This document shows, piece by piece, positions 1 through 8,714 of a stretch of 40,725 nucleotides of DNA. The position numbers and the translations under genes are program-made. Numbering within the stretch: position 1 is the stretch's first letter; every line of letters starts with the position of its first letter. Origin of the DNA: Actinomycetes bacterium (GTDB taxonomy: Bacteria; Actinomycetota; Acidimicrobiia; Acidimicrobiales; Microtrichaceae); assembly GCA_023437745.1 (NCBI GenBank), contig JAEZFI010000187.1, positions 1-40,725 of the forward strand. Reading direction: 5' to 3'. Under the pieces are notes generated by a model. That model saw only the letters and a program-made list of their open reading frames with translations. It was not told where the DNA came from and searched no databases.

Positions 1-1038
1 CTCCGGGCGTGGGAAGCGGAACCGCCGCGCGATCCCAAGGGCTGGCTCATCACCGTGGCGTGGCGCGCCTTCCTCGACCTCGCGCGGTCCGACGCCGCCC
101 GCCGCGATCGGGAGGAGCGGTTCGACGCCGAGCCCCCGATCGGCATCGTCCCCGACACCGACGACACCCTGCGCCTCTACTTCCTGGCGGCGCACCCGGA
201 CCTCACCCCGTCGTCGGCCGTGGCCCTCACGCTGCGCGCCGTCGGCGGTCTCACCACACGCCAGATCGCCCAGGCCTACCTCGTGCCCGAGAGCACGATG
301 GCGCAGCGCATCAGCCGCGCGAAGCGGACCGTCGCCGGCTCCGGCCTCGATCGACCCGGTGACGTGCGGACCGTCATGCGGGTCCTCTACCTCATCTTCA
401 ACGAGGGCTACTCGGGCGACGTCGACCTCGCCGCCGAGGCGATCCGGCTCACCCGGCAGCTGGCGGGGTCGGTCGACGACCCCGAGGTCCACGGCCTGTT
501 GGCCCTGATGCTGCTCCACCACGCGCGCCGCGCCGGTCGCACGGCGGCCGACGGCCGGCTCGTCCCCCTGGCCGACCAGGACCGCGATCTGTGGGACCGC
601 GACCTCATCGCGGAGGGGATCGTCGTGCTCCAGGCTGCGCTCGCACGTGACCGGCTCGGCGAGTACCAGGCGCAGGCGGCGATCGCCGCGCTCCACGCCG
701 ACGCGATGCACGTCGAGGAGACCGACTGGGTCCAGATCGTCGAGTGGTACGACGAGCTGCTGGGGTTCTCCGACACCCCGATCGTGCGCCTCAACCGCGC
801 GGTCGCGGTCGGGGAGGCACACGGCGCGTCAGCGGGGTTGGCCGCCCTGGCCGAGGTCGACGAGGGGGTGCCCCGCCGCGACGCCGTCGCCGCGCACCTC
901 CACGAGAAGGACGGCGACCTGGCCCTCGCCGCCCGCCTCCGTGCGGCGGCGGCCCGCACCGCGCCGAGCGTCGCCGAGCGGGACCATCAGATGCGGGAAG
1001 CGGCACGACTCAACGAGGCGCTGCGCCGCTCGCGCTGA
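1..1038 (+). CDS. ECF42-type RNA polymerase sigma factor (5' end cut off by window)
   Basis: The reading frame is open from base 1, so the true start lies outside the window. The visible part begins near the end of sigma region 2 (KGWLITVAWRAFLDLARSD). It continues through a region 4 helix-turn-helix (LTLRAVGGLTTRQIAQAYLVPESTMAQRISRAKR, about residues 77-110 of the visible part). A long alpha-helical C-terminal extension of the DUF6596/TPR-like type follows (FNEGYSGDVDLAAEAIRLTRQL, ALMLLHHARR, VRLNRAVAVGEAHG). Sigma-4 plus this C-terminal domain is the hallmark of the ECF42 group, whose members are often encoded beside a DGPF/YCII-domain protein. That partner would lie upstream and cannot be seen here. 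The protein should redirect RNA polymerase to a small regulon; the signal is unknown. It converges on the SGNH gene with a gap of 7 bases. Confidence 0.93.
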   Translation, partial: LRAWEAEPPRDPKGWLITVAWRAFLDLARSDAARRDREERFDAEPPIGIVPDTDDTLRLYFLAAHPDLTPSSAVALTLRAVGGLTTRQIAQAYLVPESTMAQRISRAKRTVAGSGLDRPGDVRTVMRVLYLIFNEGYSGDVDLAAEAIRLTRQLAGSVDDPEVHGLLALMLLHHARRAGRTAADGRLVPLADQDRDLWDRDLIAEGIVVLQAALARDRLGEYQAQAAIAALHADAMHVEETDWVQIVEWYDELLGFSDTPIVRLNRAVAVGEAHGASAGLAALAEVDEGVPRRDAVAAHLHEKDGDLALAARLRAAAARTAPSVAERDHQMREAARLNEALRRSR

Positions 1039-1045
1039 CCGTGCT

Positions 1046-2092
1046 TCAGTTCGGAGCGTCCGACGCCTCTGCGTCCGTCGTGGACGTGACCGCGGTGGTG
1101 GTCGGCGACGCCGGCTCGTCGCGCTCGTAGCCCTCGCGGGCGGCGTCGAGGACCGCGCGCGAGAGGATCTCCAGGCACCCGAGCGTGAGGTGCACGCCGT
1201 CGGGTCGGCGACACCGGATCGGCGACCCGCCCTCGGGTGTGAGGTAGTCGACGTACTCGCCGTTCGGCCCGGCCAGCAGGGCCTCGGCGTCGACGATGCG
1301 CACCCACGGCCGGGTGGACGCCTGGTCCCGCACGATCCGGTTGACGAGCTGCATCGTCGGGGCGATCTCGGCGCGCCCGACGAGCGGGACGGTGACCCAG
1401 ACCAGCCGATGCCGCCCGTTGTTGACGAGGTCCATGAGGCCCCCGACCCGGCGTCGGTACTCCTCCTCCCAACCGGTCGATCCCACCGGGAACAGGCCGT
1501 TGCCGTCACGATCCTGCAGGGTCTGGCTGTCGTTGCTCCCCGCCATGAACACGATGACGTCACGGTCCTGCTCGGCCAGCAGCTCCTGCAGGCGGGCCGG
1601 CCAGTTGTAGTAGTCGGGCCGGGCGAGGCCGGTGGAGACCCTGCCCTTCTCGGCCACCGCGACGAGCGGGTCCTCGTTCGCCGCCATCTGGATCATCGAG
1701 CGGGCGAGGTCGGTGGACTGGCTGTCGCCGTACACACCGACGCGGAGGGGGTCGGTCACGCTCAGGACCCTCGGCGGCGCGGAGGGCTCGGGGCCACCCG
1801 GCGCCACCGTCACCGGCGGGAACTCGATCTCCGGTTCGACGTCCTCACGGTCGAGGAGGCCGTTCATCCAGTCGAGCGGCCGGTTCATGCTCAGCAGGTT
1901 CGATACCCGGTCGATGCCCTGGGCCGTCCCGAGCAGGACGCTGCGCTGCCAGCCCTCCTGCTGGCCACGCGCCGCCTTCACCAGCGACCCCGACGCCAGC
2001 AGCGAGAAGAGGAGCAGCGACGCCACGGTCGAGCGCCACAACGTGGTGGCGGGCATCCCGTGGCGGACTCGGCGGGTGGGGGTGGACGACAT
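1046..2092 (-). CDS. SGNH/GDSL-type hydrolase, probable acetyl-transfer partner of the MBOAT protein
   Basis: 348 residues. An N-terminal hydrophobic segment at about residues 18-40 (TLWRSTVASLLLFSLLASGS) predicts a signal anchor, so the catalytic part is extracytoplasmic. SGNH blocks are visible: GVYGDSQSTDLA (block I, nucleophile Ser), a Gly before the tyrosine-rich PDYYNW stretch, MAGSNDSQ (block III Asn), and RRPDGVHLTLGC (block V Asp-x-x-His). The arrangement resembles the DUF459/AlgJ/DltD-like proteins that work with MBOAT acyltransferases to O-acetylate exported polysaccharides. It starts 6 bases after the MBOAT stop codon on the same strand, so the two are almost certainly co-transcribed. 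The polymer acted on cannot be told from the sequence. The start is an ATG with only a weak ribosome site. Confidence 0.85.
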   Translation of the reverse strand: MSSTPTRRVRHGMPATTLWRSTVASLLLFSLLASGSLVKAARGQQEGWQRSVLLGTAQGIDRVSNLLSMNRPLDWMNGLLDREDVEPEIEFPPVTVAPGGPEPSAPPRVLSVTDPLRVGVYGDSQSTDLARSMIQMAANEDPLVAVAEKGRVSTGLARPDYYNWPARLQELLAEQDRDVIVFMAGSNDSQTLQDRDGNGLFPVGSTGWEEEYRRRVGGLMDLVNNGRHRLVWVTVPLVGRAEIAPTMQLVNRIVRDQASTRPWVRIVDAEALLAGPNGEYVDYLTPEGGSPIRCRRPDGVHLTLGCLEILSRAVLDAAREGYERDEPASPTTTAVTSTTDAEASDAPN

Positions 2093-2098
2093 CGGGAC

Positions 2099-3640
2099 CT
2101 AGAACTGGAAGTAGATGAAGGGCGCGACGCCCTGAGGACCGAGGACGTCGCACGCGAGCAGGACGAGGGCGAACCCCGCGGCCTGCGCGACGGGGGGAAG
2201 GCGGGACACCCACCACTCGGCCCAGAGGCCGATGCGGGGTGGCAGGTACTGGGCGCCGAGCCCCACGGCGATGGCGGCGAGCGCCGCCATCGTGGTGACC
2301 TCGGGCCCGCTCCAGTGCGTCACAAGTCGCCACAGGAGGGTCAGCGCGCCGGAGAGCGACTCGGACCGGAAGAAGACCCACCCGATCGCCACGAAGTGGA
2401 AGACCCAGAACCGGGCCATCCACAACGACGGCGGGCGCGGCATCTGCTCCGTGGGTTCCGTGGTGATCTGGCCGGTCTCGACGTCCACGACCTGCACGTC
2501 GCCGTGGCTCGTCTCGAGCCCGAGCTCGGAGCGGACCTTGGACCAGCGGGGTCGCTGCGCGAGGCGGTCCTCCCGCGACGTGGCGCGCCGGCGCTCCGTC
2601 AGCCGCTCCACCGCCAGCCCGACGCCGTGGTACGCACCCCAGACCACGAAGGTCCACCGAGCCCCGTGCCACAGGCCCCCGAGCAGCATCGTGACGGCGA
2701 GGTTCCGGTAGGTCAGCAGCTCCCCGGCGCGGTTCCCCCCGAGCGGGATGTAGAGGTAGTCGCGCAGCCAGCGGGACAGCGTCATGTGCCAGCGGCGCCA
2801 GAAGTCCGAGAGGCTGGCGGCGGTGTACGGACGGTTGAAGTTCTCCGGGAACTTGATGCCGAGCAGGAGCGCCGTGCCGATGGCGATGTCCGTGTAGCCG
2901 CTGAAGTCGGCGTAGATCTGCACCGCGTAGCCGTAGATCGCCGCGGCGATGTCGACGTTGCCGTAGGCCCTCGGTGAGCCGAAGACCGGGTCCGCGAGCG
3001 TCTGCGCGATGACGTTCGCGATGATCACCTTCTTGACGAGGCCCCGGGCGATCAGGCGGGCGGCCCGGGTCGCGTCGACGGCGTCGGGGTTGGGCATGCG
3101 CCGCAGCTGCGGAAGGAACTCGGAGGCCCGCACGATGGGACCCGCGACGAGGTGGGGGAAGAAGCCGAGGAACAGCGCGACGTCGACGACGTTCGCGGGT
3201 GGGATCTCCTTGCGGCCGAGGTCCACCAGGTAGCTGATGGCGCAGAACGTGAAGAAGGAGATGCCGACGGGCAACCCGATCTCGACCAGGAGCGGCGTGG
3301 GGGCCAGACCCAGGGGCCGCAGCACGGTCAGCAGCGTCTCGACGAAGAAGCCGTAGTACTTGAAGACGCCCAGGAGCACGAGGTTGGCCGTCACGCCGAC
3401 CCGCACGGCCCACCGGCGCGCGCCGTCGTCGGCGGCTCGGGCGATCGTGTAGCCCGCGACGGTGTTCCCGACCTGCGAGGCGACGAGGAGCACCAGGAAC
3501 CGGGGGTCCCACCACCCGTAGAACACGTAGCTGGCGGCGATCAGGAACAGCTTCCAGATCATCGGCCGGGAGCGGAGACGCCAGCTGACCCCGAGGACCA
3601 CGGTGAAGAACACCGCAAAGGTCATCGTCGGGAACAGCAC
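2099..3640 (-). CDS. MBOAT-family membrane-bound O-acyltransferase (AlgI/DltB-like)
   Basis: About 513 residues with roughly ten membrane segments. Family signatures are clear: the N-terminus MLFPTMTFAVFF, the FYGWWDPRF loop, DFSGYTDIAIGTALLLGIKFPENFNRPY, WRRWHMTLSRWLRDYLYIPLGG, and the invariant active-site His in GGLWHGARWTFVVWGAYHG. Such proteins pass acyl groups across the membrane to a surface polymer, usually with an SGNH or DltD partner, which here is the next gene. The frame is open up to an ATG at 3727, but that would overlap arcC by 35 bases with an Arg-rich leader. I prefer the GTG at 3640, which gives the family-typical N-terminus; an ATG at 3625 is the alternative. The gene follows arcC by 52 bases on the same strand and may be read through from the arc operon or from its own promoter. 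Confidence 0.9.
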   Translation of the reverse strand: MLFPTMTFAVFFTVVLGVSWRLRSRPMIWKLFLIAASYVFYGWWDPRFLVLLVASQVGNTVAGYTIARAADDGARRWAVRVGVTANLVLLGVFKYYGFFVETLLTVLRPLGLAPTPLLVEIGLPVGISFFTFCAISYLVDLGRKEIPPANVVDVALFLGFFPHLVAGPIVRASEFLPQLRRMPNPDAVDATRAARLIARGLVKKVIIANVIAQTLADPVFGSPRAYGNVDIAAAIYGYAVQIYADFSGYTDIAIGTALLLGIKFPENFNRPYTAASLSDFWRRWHMTLSRWLRDYLYIPLGGNRAGELLTYRNLAVTMLLGGLWHGARWTFVVWGAYHGVGLAVERLTERRRATSREDRLAQRPRWSKVRSELGLETSHGDVQVVDVETGQITTEPTEQMPRPPSLWMARFWVFHFVAIGWVFFRSESLSGALTLLWRLVTHWSGPEVTTMAALAAIAVGLGAQYLPPRIGLWAEWWVSRLPPVAQAAGFALVLLACDVLGPQGVAPFIYFQF

Positions 3641-3692
3641 CTCCTCTGTGTACTTGCGCCGGGCCCGCCGTGGGGTGATCCCCCGGTCCGTG

Positions 3693-4643
3693 TCAGCCCG
3701 GGACCACGGCCTCGTCAGCGCTGCCATGCGCCGTGCCGGCCGGCGTCACGATCGTGCCGGCGACGCCCTCGAGGATCGCCCCGACGTCGGCCAGCCGTCC
3801 GATGCCGGCCGTGCCGCCGGTCGACTCGACGAAGCGGCACGCCGCCTCGACCTTCGGGCCCATCGATCCGGCCGGGAACTCGCGCGCACGCAACGATGCG
3901 GGCGTCGCGTGGCCGATCGCCAGCTGGTCCGGCGTGCCGAAGTCGACGAAGACGTTCGCCACGTCCGTCAGGATCAGCAGCGCGTCGGCGCCCAGCTCGG
4001 CGGCCAGCACCGACGCGGTGTGGTCCTTGTCCACCACGGCCTCGACCCCGTCCAGGCGACCGTCGGGCCGCCGGACCACGGGGACGCCGCCGCCACCGGC
4101 GCACACGACGATCGCACGGTTGTCCAGCAGCAGGCGGATGAGGCTCGTCTCGACGACCTGCATCGGTGCCGGCGACCCGACCACCCGGCGCCACCGGTCA
4201 CCGTCGGGCTTCACCGTCCAGCCCCGCTCGGCCGCGACGGCCTTCGCGTCCGCTTCGTCGTAGACCTCGCCGATGAACTTCGTGGGGTCGTCGAAGGCCG
4301 GGTCGTCGGCGGCGACGAGGGTCTGGTTGATGATGCAGGCGACCTCACGGTCCGGCAGCTCGTTCTGCAGCGCCTGGAGGAGCCAGTAGCCGATCATCCC
4401 CTGCGTCTGCGCGCCGAGGACGTCGAACGGGTACGGGAGGGTCAGGTTCGGGTCGGCCGCACTCTCCAGCGCCAGCACGCCGATCTGAGGGCCGTTGCCG
4501 TGGGTGACCACCAACTCGTGGTCGCGGGCCAGCGGAGCGAGCGCGGCGACGGCTGCCACGACGTTGGCCTCCTGGAGCGCGGCGTCGGGCTTCTGGCCCC
4601 GCTGCAGCAGCGCGTTCCCGCCGAGCGCGACGACCAGCCGCAC
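3693..4643 (-). CDS. arcC: Carbamate kinase
   Basis: 316 residues, the normal family length. Motifs: MRLVVALGGNALLQRG at the N-terminus, VVTHGNGPQIGVLALES near residue 45, a central CAGGGGVPVV, VEAVVDKDHTASVLAAELGAD, LLILTDVANV, and the C-terminal FPAGSMGPKVEAACRFVESTGG. The enzyme transfers the phosphate of carbamoyl phosphate to ADP, giving ATP, CO2 and ammonia. This is the energy-yielding last step of the arginine deiminase pathway in the cytoplasm. The gene begins with GTG one base after the arcB stop codon, so translation is probably coupled. With arcA and arcB upstream the assignment is firm. Confidence 0.97.
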   Translation of the reverse strand: MRLVVALGGNALLQRGQKPDAALQEANVVAAVAALAPLARDHELVVTHGNGPQIGVLALESAADPNLTLPYPFDVLGAQTQGMIGYWLLQALQNELPDREVACIINQTLVAADDPAFDDPTKFIGEVYDEADAKAVAAERGWTVKPDGDRWRRVVGSPAPMQVVETSLIRLLLDNRAIVVCAGGGGVPVVRRPDGRLDGVEAVVDKDHTASVLAAELGADALLILTDVANVFVDFGTPDQLAIGHATPASLRAREFPAGSMGPKVEAACRFVESTGGTAGIGRLADVGAILEGVAGTIVTPAGTAHGSADEAVVPG

Positions 4644-4644
4644 G

Positions 4645-5643
4645 TCAGTCGCCGAGGGTGGCGACCATGATCGCCTTGATCGTGTGGAGCCGGTTCTCGG
4701 CCTGGTCGAAGACGATCGAGTGCGACGACTCGAACACCTCGTCGGTGACCTCCAGCCCGTCGAGGCCGGTCCGTTGGAAGATCTGCTCCCCCACCTTCGT
4801 GTTCCGGTCGTGGAACGCAGGGAGGCAGTGCATGAACTTCACCCGGGGGTTCCCGGTCGCCTCGAGGAGCGCCATGTCGACCTGGTAGTCCCGGAGCAGC
4901 GCGATCCGCTCGTCCCACCGCTCCTCGGGCTCTCCCATCGACACCCACACGTCGGTGTAGACGAAGTCCACCCCGGCGACGCCCTCGGCGACGACGTCGG
5001 TCTGGGTGAGGCGCGCCCCCGTCACCTCGGCGAGCTCCTGGGCGGCGGCCACGACCTCCGGCGGGTTCCACAGCGCCCGGGGCGCCACGATGCGGACGTC
5101 CATGCCGGTCATCGCCCCGGCGACCAGGAGCGAGTTGCCCACGTTGTTGCGGGCGTCGCCGCAGTACGCGAACGCGATCTCCTCGGGCGGCTTCGACGAG
5201 TGCTCCATCATCGTGAGCACGTCGCACAGGCTCTGCGTGGGGTGCCACTCGTCGGTGAGCCCGTTCCACACCGGCACGCCCGCGAACTCGCCCAGGATCT
5301 CGACCTGGTCCTGGCCGAACCCCCGGTACTCGATCCCGTCGTACATCCTCCCGAGGACGCGCGCCGTGTCCTTCATCGACTCCTTGTGGCCGATCTGCGT
5401 CCCGCCCGGACCGAGGTAGGTGACGAGCGCGCCCTGGTCGTCCGCCGCCACTTCGAACGCGCAGCGTGTGCGGGTGGACGTCTTCTCGAAGATCAGCGCG
5501 ATCTCCCGGCCGCGCAGGCGGGGCACCTCGGTGCCGGCGTACTTCGCCGACTTCAGGTCGGCGGAGAGCCGCAGTAGGTGCCGCCACTCCTGCGGGGTGA
5601 GGTCGAGCTCCTTGAGGACGTTGCGGTTGCGGAGGTTGAACAC
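4645..5643 (-). CDS. arcB: Ornithine carbamoyltransferase, catabolic context
   Basis: 332 residues. Signature sites: FEKTSTRTRCAFEVA (carbamoyl-phosphate site, about residue 53), the DEWHPTQSLCDVLTM region near 132, and FMHCLPAFHD (catalytic Cys, about residue 270). The enzyme interconverts citrulline plus phosphate with ornithine plus carbamoyl phosphate. Protein sequence alone does not separate the anabolic ArgF from the catabolic ArcB. The position between arcA and arcC, with gaps of 4 and 1 bases, makes the phosphorolytic role in arginine breakdown the natural reading. It starts with GTG at 5643 (MFNLRNRNVLKELDLT), the usual N-terminus for this family. Confidence 0.96.
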   Translation of the reverse strand: MFNLRNRNVLKELDLTPQEWRHLLRLSADLKSAKYAGTEVPRLRGREIALIFEKTSTRTRCAFEVAADDQGALVTYLGPGGTQIGHKESMKDTARVLGRMYDGIEYRGFGQDQVEILGEFAGVPVWNGLTDEWHPTQSLCDVLTMMEHSSKPPEEIAFAYCGDARNNVGNSLLVAGAMTGMDVRIVAPRALWNPPEVVAAAQELAEVTGARLTQTDVVAEGVAGVDFVYTDVWVSMGEPEERWDERIALLRDYQVDMALLEATGNPRVKFMHCLPAFHDRNTKVGEQIFQRTGLDGLEVTDEVFESSHSIVFDQAENRLHTIKAIMVATLGD

Positions 5644-5647
5644 GGCG

Positions 5648-6871
5648 TCAGATCCCGTCGCGCTCGATGGGGCAGGTCATGCAGCGGGGTCCGCCACGAC
5701 CTCGCCCGAGCTCGTTGCCCGCGATCGTGATCACCTCGATGCCGTTCTTGCGGAGGTGCGTGTTGCTGGTCACGTTGCGCTCGTACGCCACCACGACACC
5801 CGGTCGGATGGCGAGCACGTTGCAGCCGTCGTCCCACTGCTCCCGCTCGGCCTCGCGCACGTCCTGCACGGGCGTCAGGATGTTGATCGAGTCCAGCCCC
5901 AGCGCCGCCGCGATCACCTGGTGCATGTCCTCGGGCGGATGCTCCGTGACCGAGAGCTCCTTCTCGTTGTCGCCCGGGCGGATCGTGTACGACGGCAGCA
6001 TCCCGAGCCCGGCGTACTTCGTGAACGTGTCCTTGTTCACCATGGTCATCACGGTGTCCAGGTGCATCACGCTCCGCGCCTCGGGCATCCGGACCGCCAC
6101 GATCGTCTCGGCGGCCCCTGCCGCGAAGAGCCGTGCCGCCAGGCGCTCGACGCCCTGCGGTCGCGTGCGCTCGCTCATCCCGATGAGCACCGCACCCCGG
6201 CCGATCACCAGCATGTCGCCGCCCTCGGTCGTGGCGACTCCGTTGGCGGTGCCCGGCGACCACACCTCGAAGTCGGCGTCGGCGAACGCCGGGTGGTAGC
6301 GGTAGATCGCCTCGTAGTGGACCGTCTCGCGCATCCGGGCCTTCTTGCGCATGGAGTTGATCGCCACGCCGCCGTAGATCCATGCCGACGTGTCGCGTGT
6401 GAAGAGGGTGTTCGGCAGCGGCGGGAGGACCAGGGCGTCCACGTCGAGGGCGTGGAAGGCGATCGACTTCGGCTCCTCGATCCGCTCGAGGATCTCGCGC
6501 TTCGAGATCCCGCCGATGAGGAAGTCGGTCAAGTCGTCGTCGTCCATCGCGTCGAACAGGTTCCGGAGCGGGTCGATCGCCATCGGGCCGTAGACCCGCT
6601 CGTCGAACACCCCGTCGAGGATGTGCCGCTTCGCCTCGGGAAGCGCCACGGTCGCCCGGAGGAGCTCGTCGAAGTGGTGGACCTGCACGCCCTCCTCGGC
6701 GAGCGCGTCGGCGAAGGCGTCGTGCTCCTGGCGCGCCTTCTTCACCCACAGGACCTCGTCGAACAGGAGGTCGTCCTTGTTGCTGGGGGTCAGCCGCTTC
6801 AACTCCAGGTCGGGCCGGTGGACGATGACCTGCCGGAGCTCCCCGACCTCGGAATCGACTCGATAGGACAT
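5648..6871 (-). CDS. arcA: Arginine deiminase
   Basis: 407 residues, the usual length. The N-terminus MSYRVDSEVGELRQVIVHRP is typical. Catalytic and substrate-binding stretches are present: LFTRDTSAWIYGG, TEGGDMLVIGRGAVLIGMSERT, MHLDTVMTMVNKD, and the C-terminal RCMTCPIERDG, whose first Cys (residue 397) matches the known nucleophile. It hydrolyses arginine to citrulline and ammonia. The frame is open upstream to 7240, but the ATG at 6871 has a purine-rich GGGGGAG ribosome site and gives the family N-terminus. It is the first gene of arcA-arcB-arcC, divergent from the YfcC transporter. The shared 175-base interval holds a DosR-like palindrome and a perfect 16-base palindrome. Confidence 0.97.
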   Translation of the reverse strand: MSYRVDSEVGELRQVIVHRPDLELKRLTPSNKDDLLFDEVLWVKKARQEHDAFADALAEEGVQVHHFDELLRATVALPEAKRHILDGVFDERVYGPMAIDPLRNLFDAMDDDDLTDFLIGGISKREILERIEEPKSIAFHALDVDALVLPPLPNTLFTRDTSAWIYGGVAINSMRKKARMRETVHYEAIYRYHPAFADADFEVWSPGTANGVATTEGGDMLVIGRGAVLIGMSERTRPQGVERLAARLFAAGAAETIVAVRMPEARSVMHLDTVMTMVNKDTFTKYAGLGMLPSYTIRPGDNEKELSVTEHPPEDMHQVIAAALGLDSINILTPVQDVREAEREQWDDGCNVLAIRPGVVVAYERNVTSNTHLRKNGIEVITIAGNELGRGRGGPRCMTCPIERDGI

Positions 6872-6896
6872 GTGCAGGCTCCCCCTGTGTCCGTCT

Positions 6897-6912
6897 CGCT
6901 CGCCGGCGAGCG
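6897..6912. promoter_or_regulatory. Perfect 16-base palindrome in the arcA leader
   Basis: The sequence reads cgctcgccggcgagcg, identical on both strands, and ends 25 bases before the arcA start codon. It could be an operator half-way between promoter and gene or a short stem in the arcA 5' leader. No regulator family can be assigned from sequence alone. Confidence 0.4.
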
Positions 6913-6973
6913 CGACGGCACCTCGACGATGACCGGTCGCGGTCGACGCGACCAGTGCATCGTGCCATCTCAA

Positions 6974-6993
6974 GTCGGGACCTTCGACCCTGT
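6974..6993. promoter_or_regulatory. DosR/DevR-like binding site between arcA and the YfcC transporter
   Basis: The core GGGAC (6977-6981), four bases, G, one base, CCC (6988-6990) matches the conserved skeleton of the mycobacterial DosR box (GGGAC-n4-GnCCC). About 13 of the 20 consensus positions agree. It lies 56 bases upstream of the transporter start and about 103 upstream of arcA, a position suited to activating one or both. Whether this organism has DosR is unknown from the window; the function is inferred. Confidence 0.4.
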
Positions 6994-7046
6994 TCGGCCC
7001 GTCACCGATCCCCGAAGGTGGACGCAAACACCAGGGGGAGGACCAG

Positions 7047-8621
7047 ATGACGACGTCCACGGATGGTCGGGCACTGCCGGTGGAGGACGTGGCGGACGCG
7101 CCGGAGGGCCCGGGCGACGGCGGCGGGGGTGCCCCCACGCGGACCCGGCGGATGCGCTTCCCCAGCGCGTTCACCGTGCTCGTCATCGTCACGATCGCGG
7201 TCTGGCTGCTCGCGTTCATCGTTCCCACGGGCCAGTACAAGACCGACCCCGACTCGGGCCGTCCGATCGCCGGGAGCTACCAGGAGGTCGACGTCGACCT
7301 GTCGATCACCGACCGGCTGTACGAGCTCTTCATGGCGCCGGTCAACGGCCTCTACGGCGTGAAGTCGGACGAGACCGGCGCGATCGGCCCCTACGAGGCG
7401 GGTGAGCTCTTCGGCGCCGCCGGCGTGTTCCTCTTCGTGCTGGCCATCGGGATCTTCATCACGATGACCATGAGATCGGGGGCGATCGACGCCGGCATCG
7501 CGCGCGTCGGCAGCCGCTTCGGCGGGCGTGGGCTGCCGTTGATCATCATCCTGATGCTGCTGTTCTCGCTCGGCGGCACCACCGAGGGCATGGCCGAGGA
7601 GACGCTCGCCTTCTACGCGCTCGTGGTCCCCTTGATGTTGGCGCTCGGGTACGACCGCATGGTCGCCGCCTCCGTGATCCTCCTGGGCGCGGGCGTGGGC
7701 ACGATGGCGTCGACGATCAACCCGTTCGCCACCGGCGTGGCGTCCGGGTCCGCCGACATCGGCATCGGCGAGGGCATCGGCCTCCGACTGCTCATGTACG
7801 TCGTGCTGACGGCCGTGACGATCGCCTACGTCGCCCGCTACGCCCGACGGGTCAAGACCGACCCCGGCGTGTCGTTGACGGGCTTCCTCCCCGAGGACGC
7901 GGAGGTCGCCGCCGGCACGCAGGAGGCTCCCGAGCTCACCGGCCGCCAGCGTGCGTGCCTCTGGCTCACCGGCCTGACCTTCGCCTTCATGATCTTCGCC
8001 ATCGTCCCGTGGGGGCAGGTGATCAACGGACCTGACGCCGACTCGTACGGCTGGCAGCTCGACTGGTACTTCCCCGAGCTCGCCGCGCTGTTCCTGGTGA
8101 TGGCGATCGTGGTCGGGCTCGTCGCCGGCTTCGGCGAGAAGAAGCTCACCGACACGGTGGTGAGCGGCGCGGGCGACTTCATCTCCGTCGGCCTGATCAT
8201 CGTGCTGGCCCGGGGGGTCACCGTGATCATGAGCAACGCGAAGATCACCGACACGGTGCTGAACGCCCTCGAGGGCGCGGTCAAGGGCACCTCGTCGGTG
8301 GTGTTCGGCGGGCTGATGTTCCTGCTCAACATCCCACTCGCCTTCCTGGTGCCGTCCAGCTCCGGGCACGCAGCGCTGGCCATCCCCGTCCTCGCGCCGC
8401 TCGGCGACTTCGCCGGGGTCAGCCGCTCGACGGTGGTCACCGCCTACCAGTCGGCGTCGGGTTGGATGAACCTGTTCACCCCCACGTCCGCCGTGGTGAT
8501 GGGCGGCCTCGCGCTGGCCAAGGTCGAGTACAGCAAGTACCTCCGCTTCCTCGCACCGCTCCTGGGGATCCTGATGGTGCTCACGCTGGCGTTCGTGGGG
8601 GTGGGCGCAGCGCTCAGCTGA
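7047..8621 (+). CDS. YfcC-family transporter, probable arginine/ornithine exchanger
   Basis: 524 residues. A 35-residue charged N-terminus is followed by about 12 hydrophobic segments, the first at FTVLVIVTIAVWLLAFIVPTGQY. Family features: the periplasmic loop after PTGQYKTDPDSGRPIAGSYQEV, EGMAEETLAFYALVVPLMLALGYD, GAGVGTMASTINPFATGVAS, FLVPSSSGHAALAIPVLAPLGDF and SASGWMNLFTPTSAVVMGGLALAKVEYSKYLRF. YfcC proteins (DcuC/AbgT-related) are often found beside arcABC, where they are taken to be the arginine/ornithine antiporter. The divergent arc operon here supports that role, but substrate specificity is inferred. The start is an ATG with a strong GGGGAGGA site. Two hairpins follow the gene. Confidence 0.85.
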   Translation: MTTSTDGRALPVEDVADAPEGPGDGGGGAPTRTRRMRFPSAFTVLVIVTIAVWLLAFIVPTGQYKTDPDSGRPIAGSYQEVDVDLSITDRLYELFMAPVNGLYGVKSDETGAIGPYEAGELFGAAGVFLFVLAIGIFITMTMRSGAIDAGIARVGSRFGGRGLPLIIILMLLFSLGGTTEGMAEETLAFYALVVPLMLALGYDRMVAASVILLGAGVGTMASTINPFATGVASGSADIGIGEGIGLRLLMYVVLTAVTIAYVARYARRVKTDPGVSLTGFLPEDAEVAAGTQEAPELTGRQRACLWLTGLTFAFMIFAIVPWGQVINGPDADSYGWQLDWYFPELAALFLVMAIVVGLVAGFGEKKLTDTVVSGAGDFISVGLIIVLARGVTVIMSNAKITDTVLNALEGAVKGTSSVVFGGLMFLLNIPLAFLVPSSSGHAALAIPVLAPLGDFAGVSRSTVVTAYQSASGWMNLFTPTSAVVMGGLALAKVEYSKYLRFLAPLLGILMVLTLAFVGVGAALS

Positions 8622-8659
8622 TCACCGGTCGCCCGCACGGAGGCTCGACAGTCGACCGT

Positions 8660-8678
8660 GCGTGCGTCTGGCGCACGC
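8660..8678 (+). terminator. Hairpin downstream of the YfcC transporter
   Basis: gcgtgcg (8660-8666) pairs with cgcacgc (8672-8678) across a 5-base loop, 39 bases after the transporter stop codon. There is no T tract, as is usual in such GC-rich genomes, so it is only a probable terminator or 3' stabiliser. Confidence 0.4.
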
Positions 8679-8714
8679 TGCGCCGACCGTCGACGGAGGG
8701 CGCCCGGACGCGAG

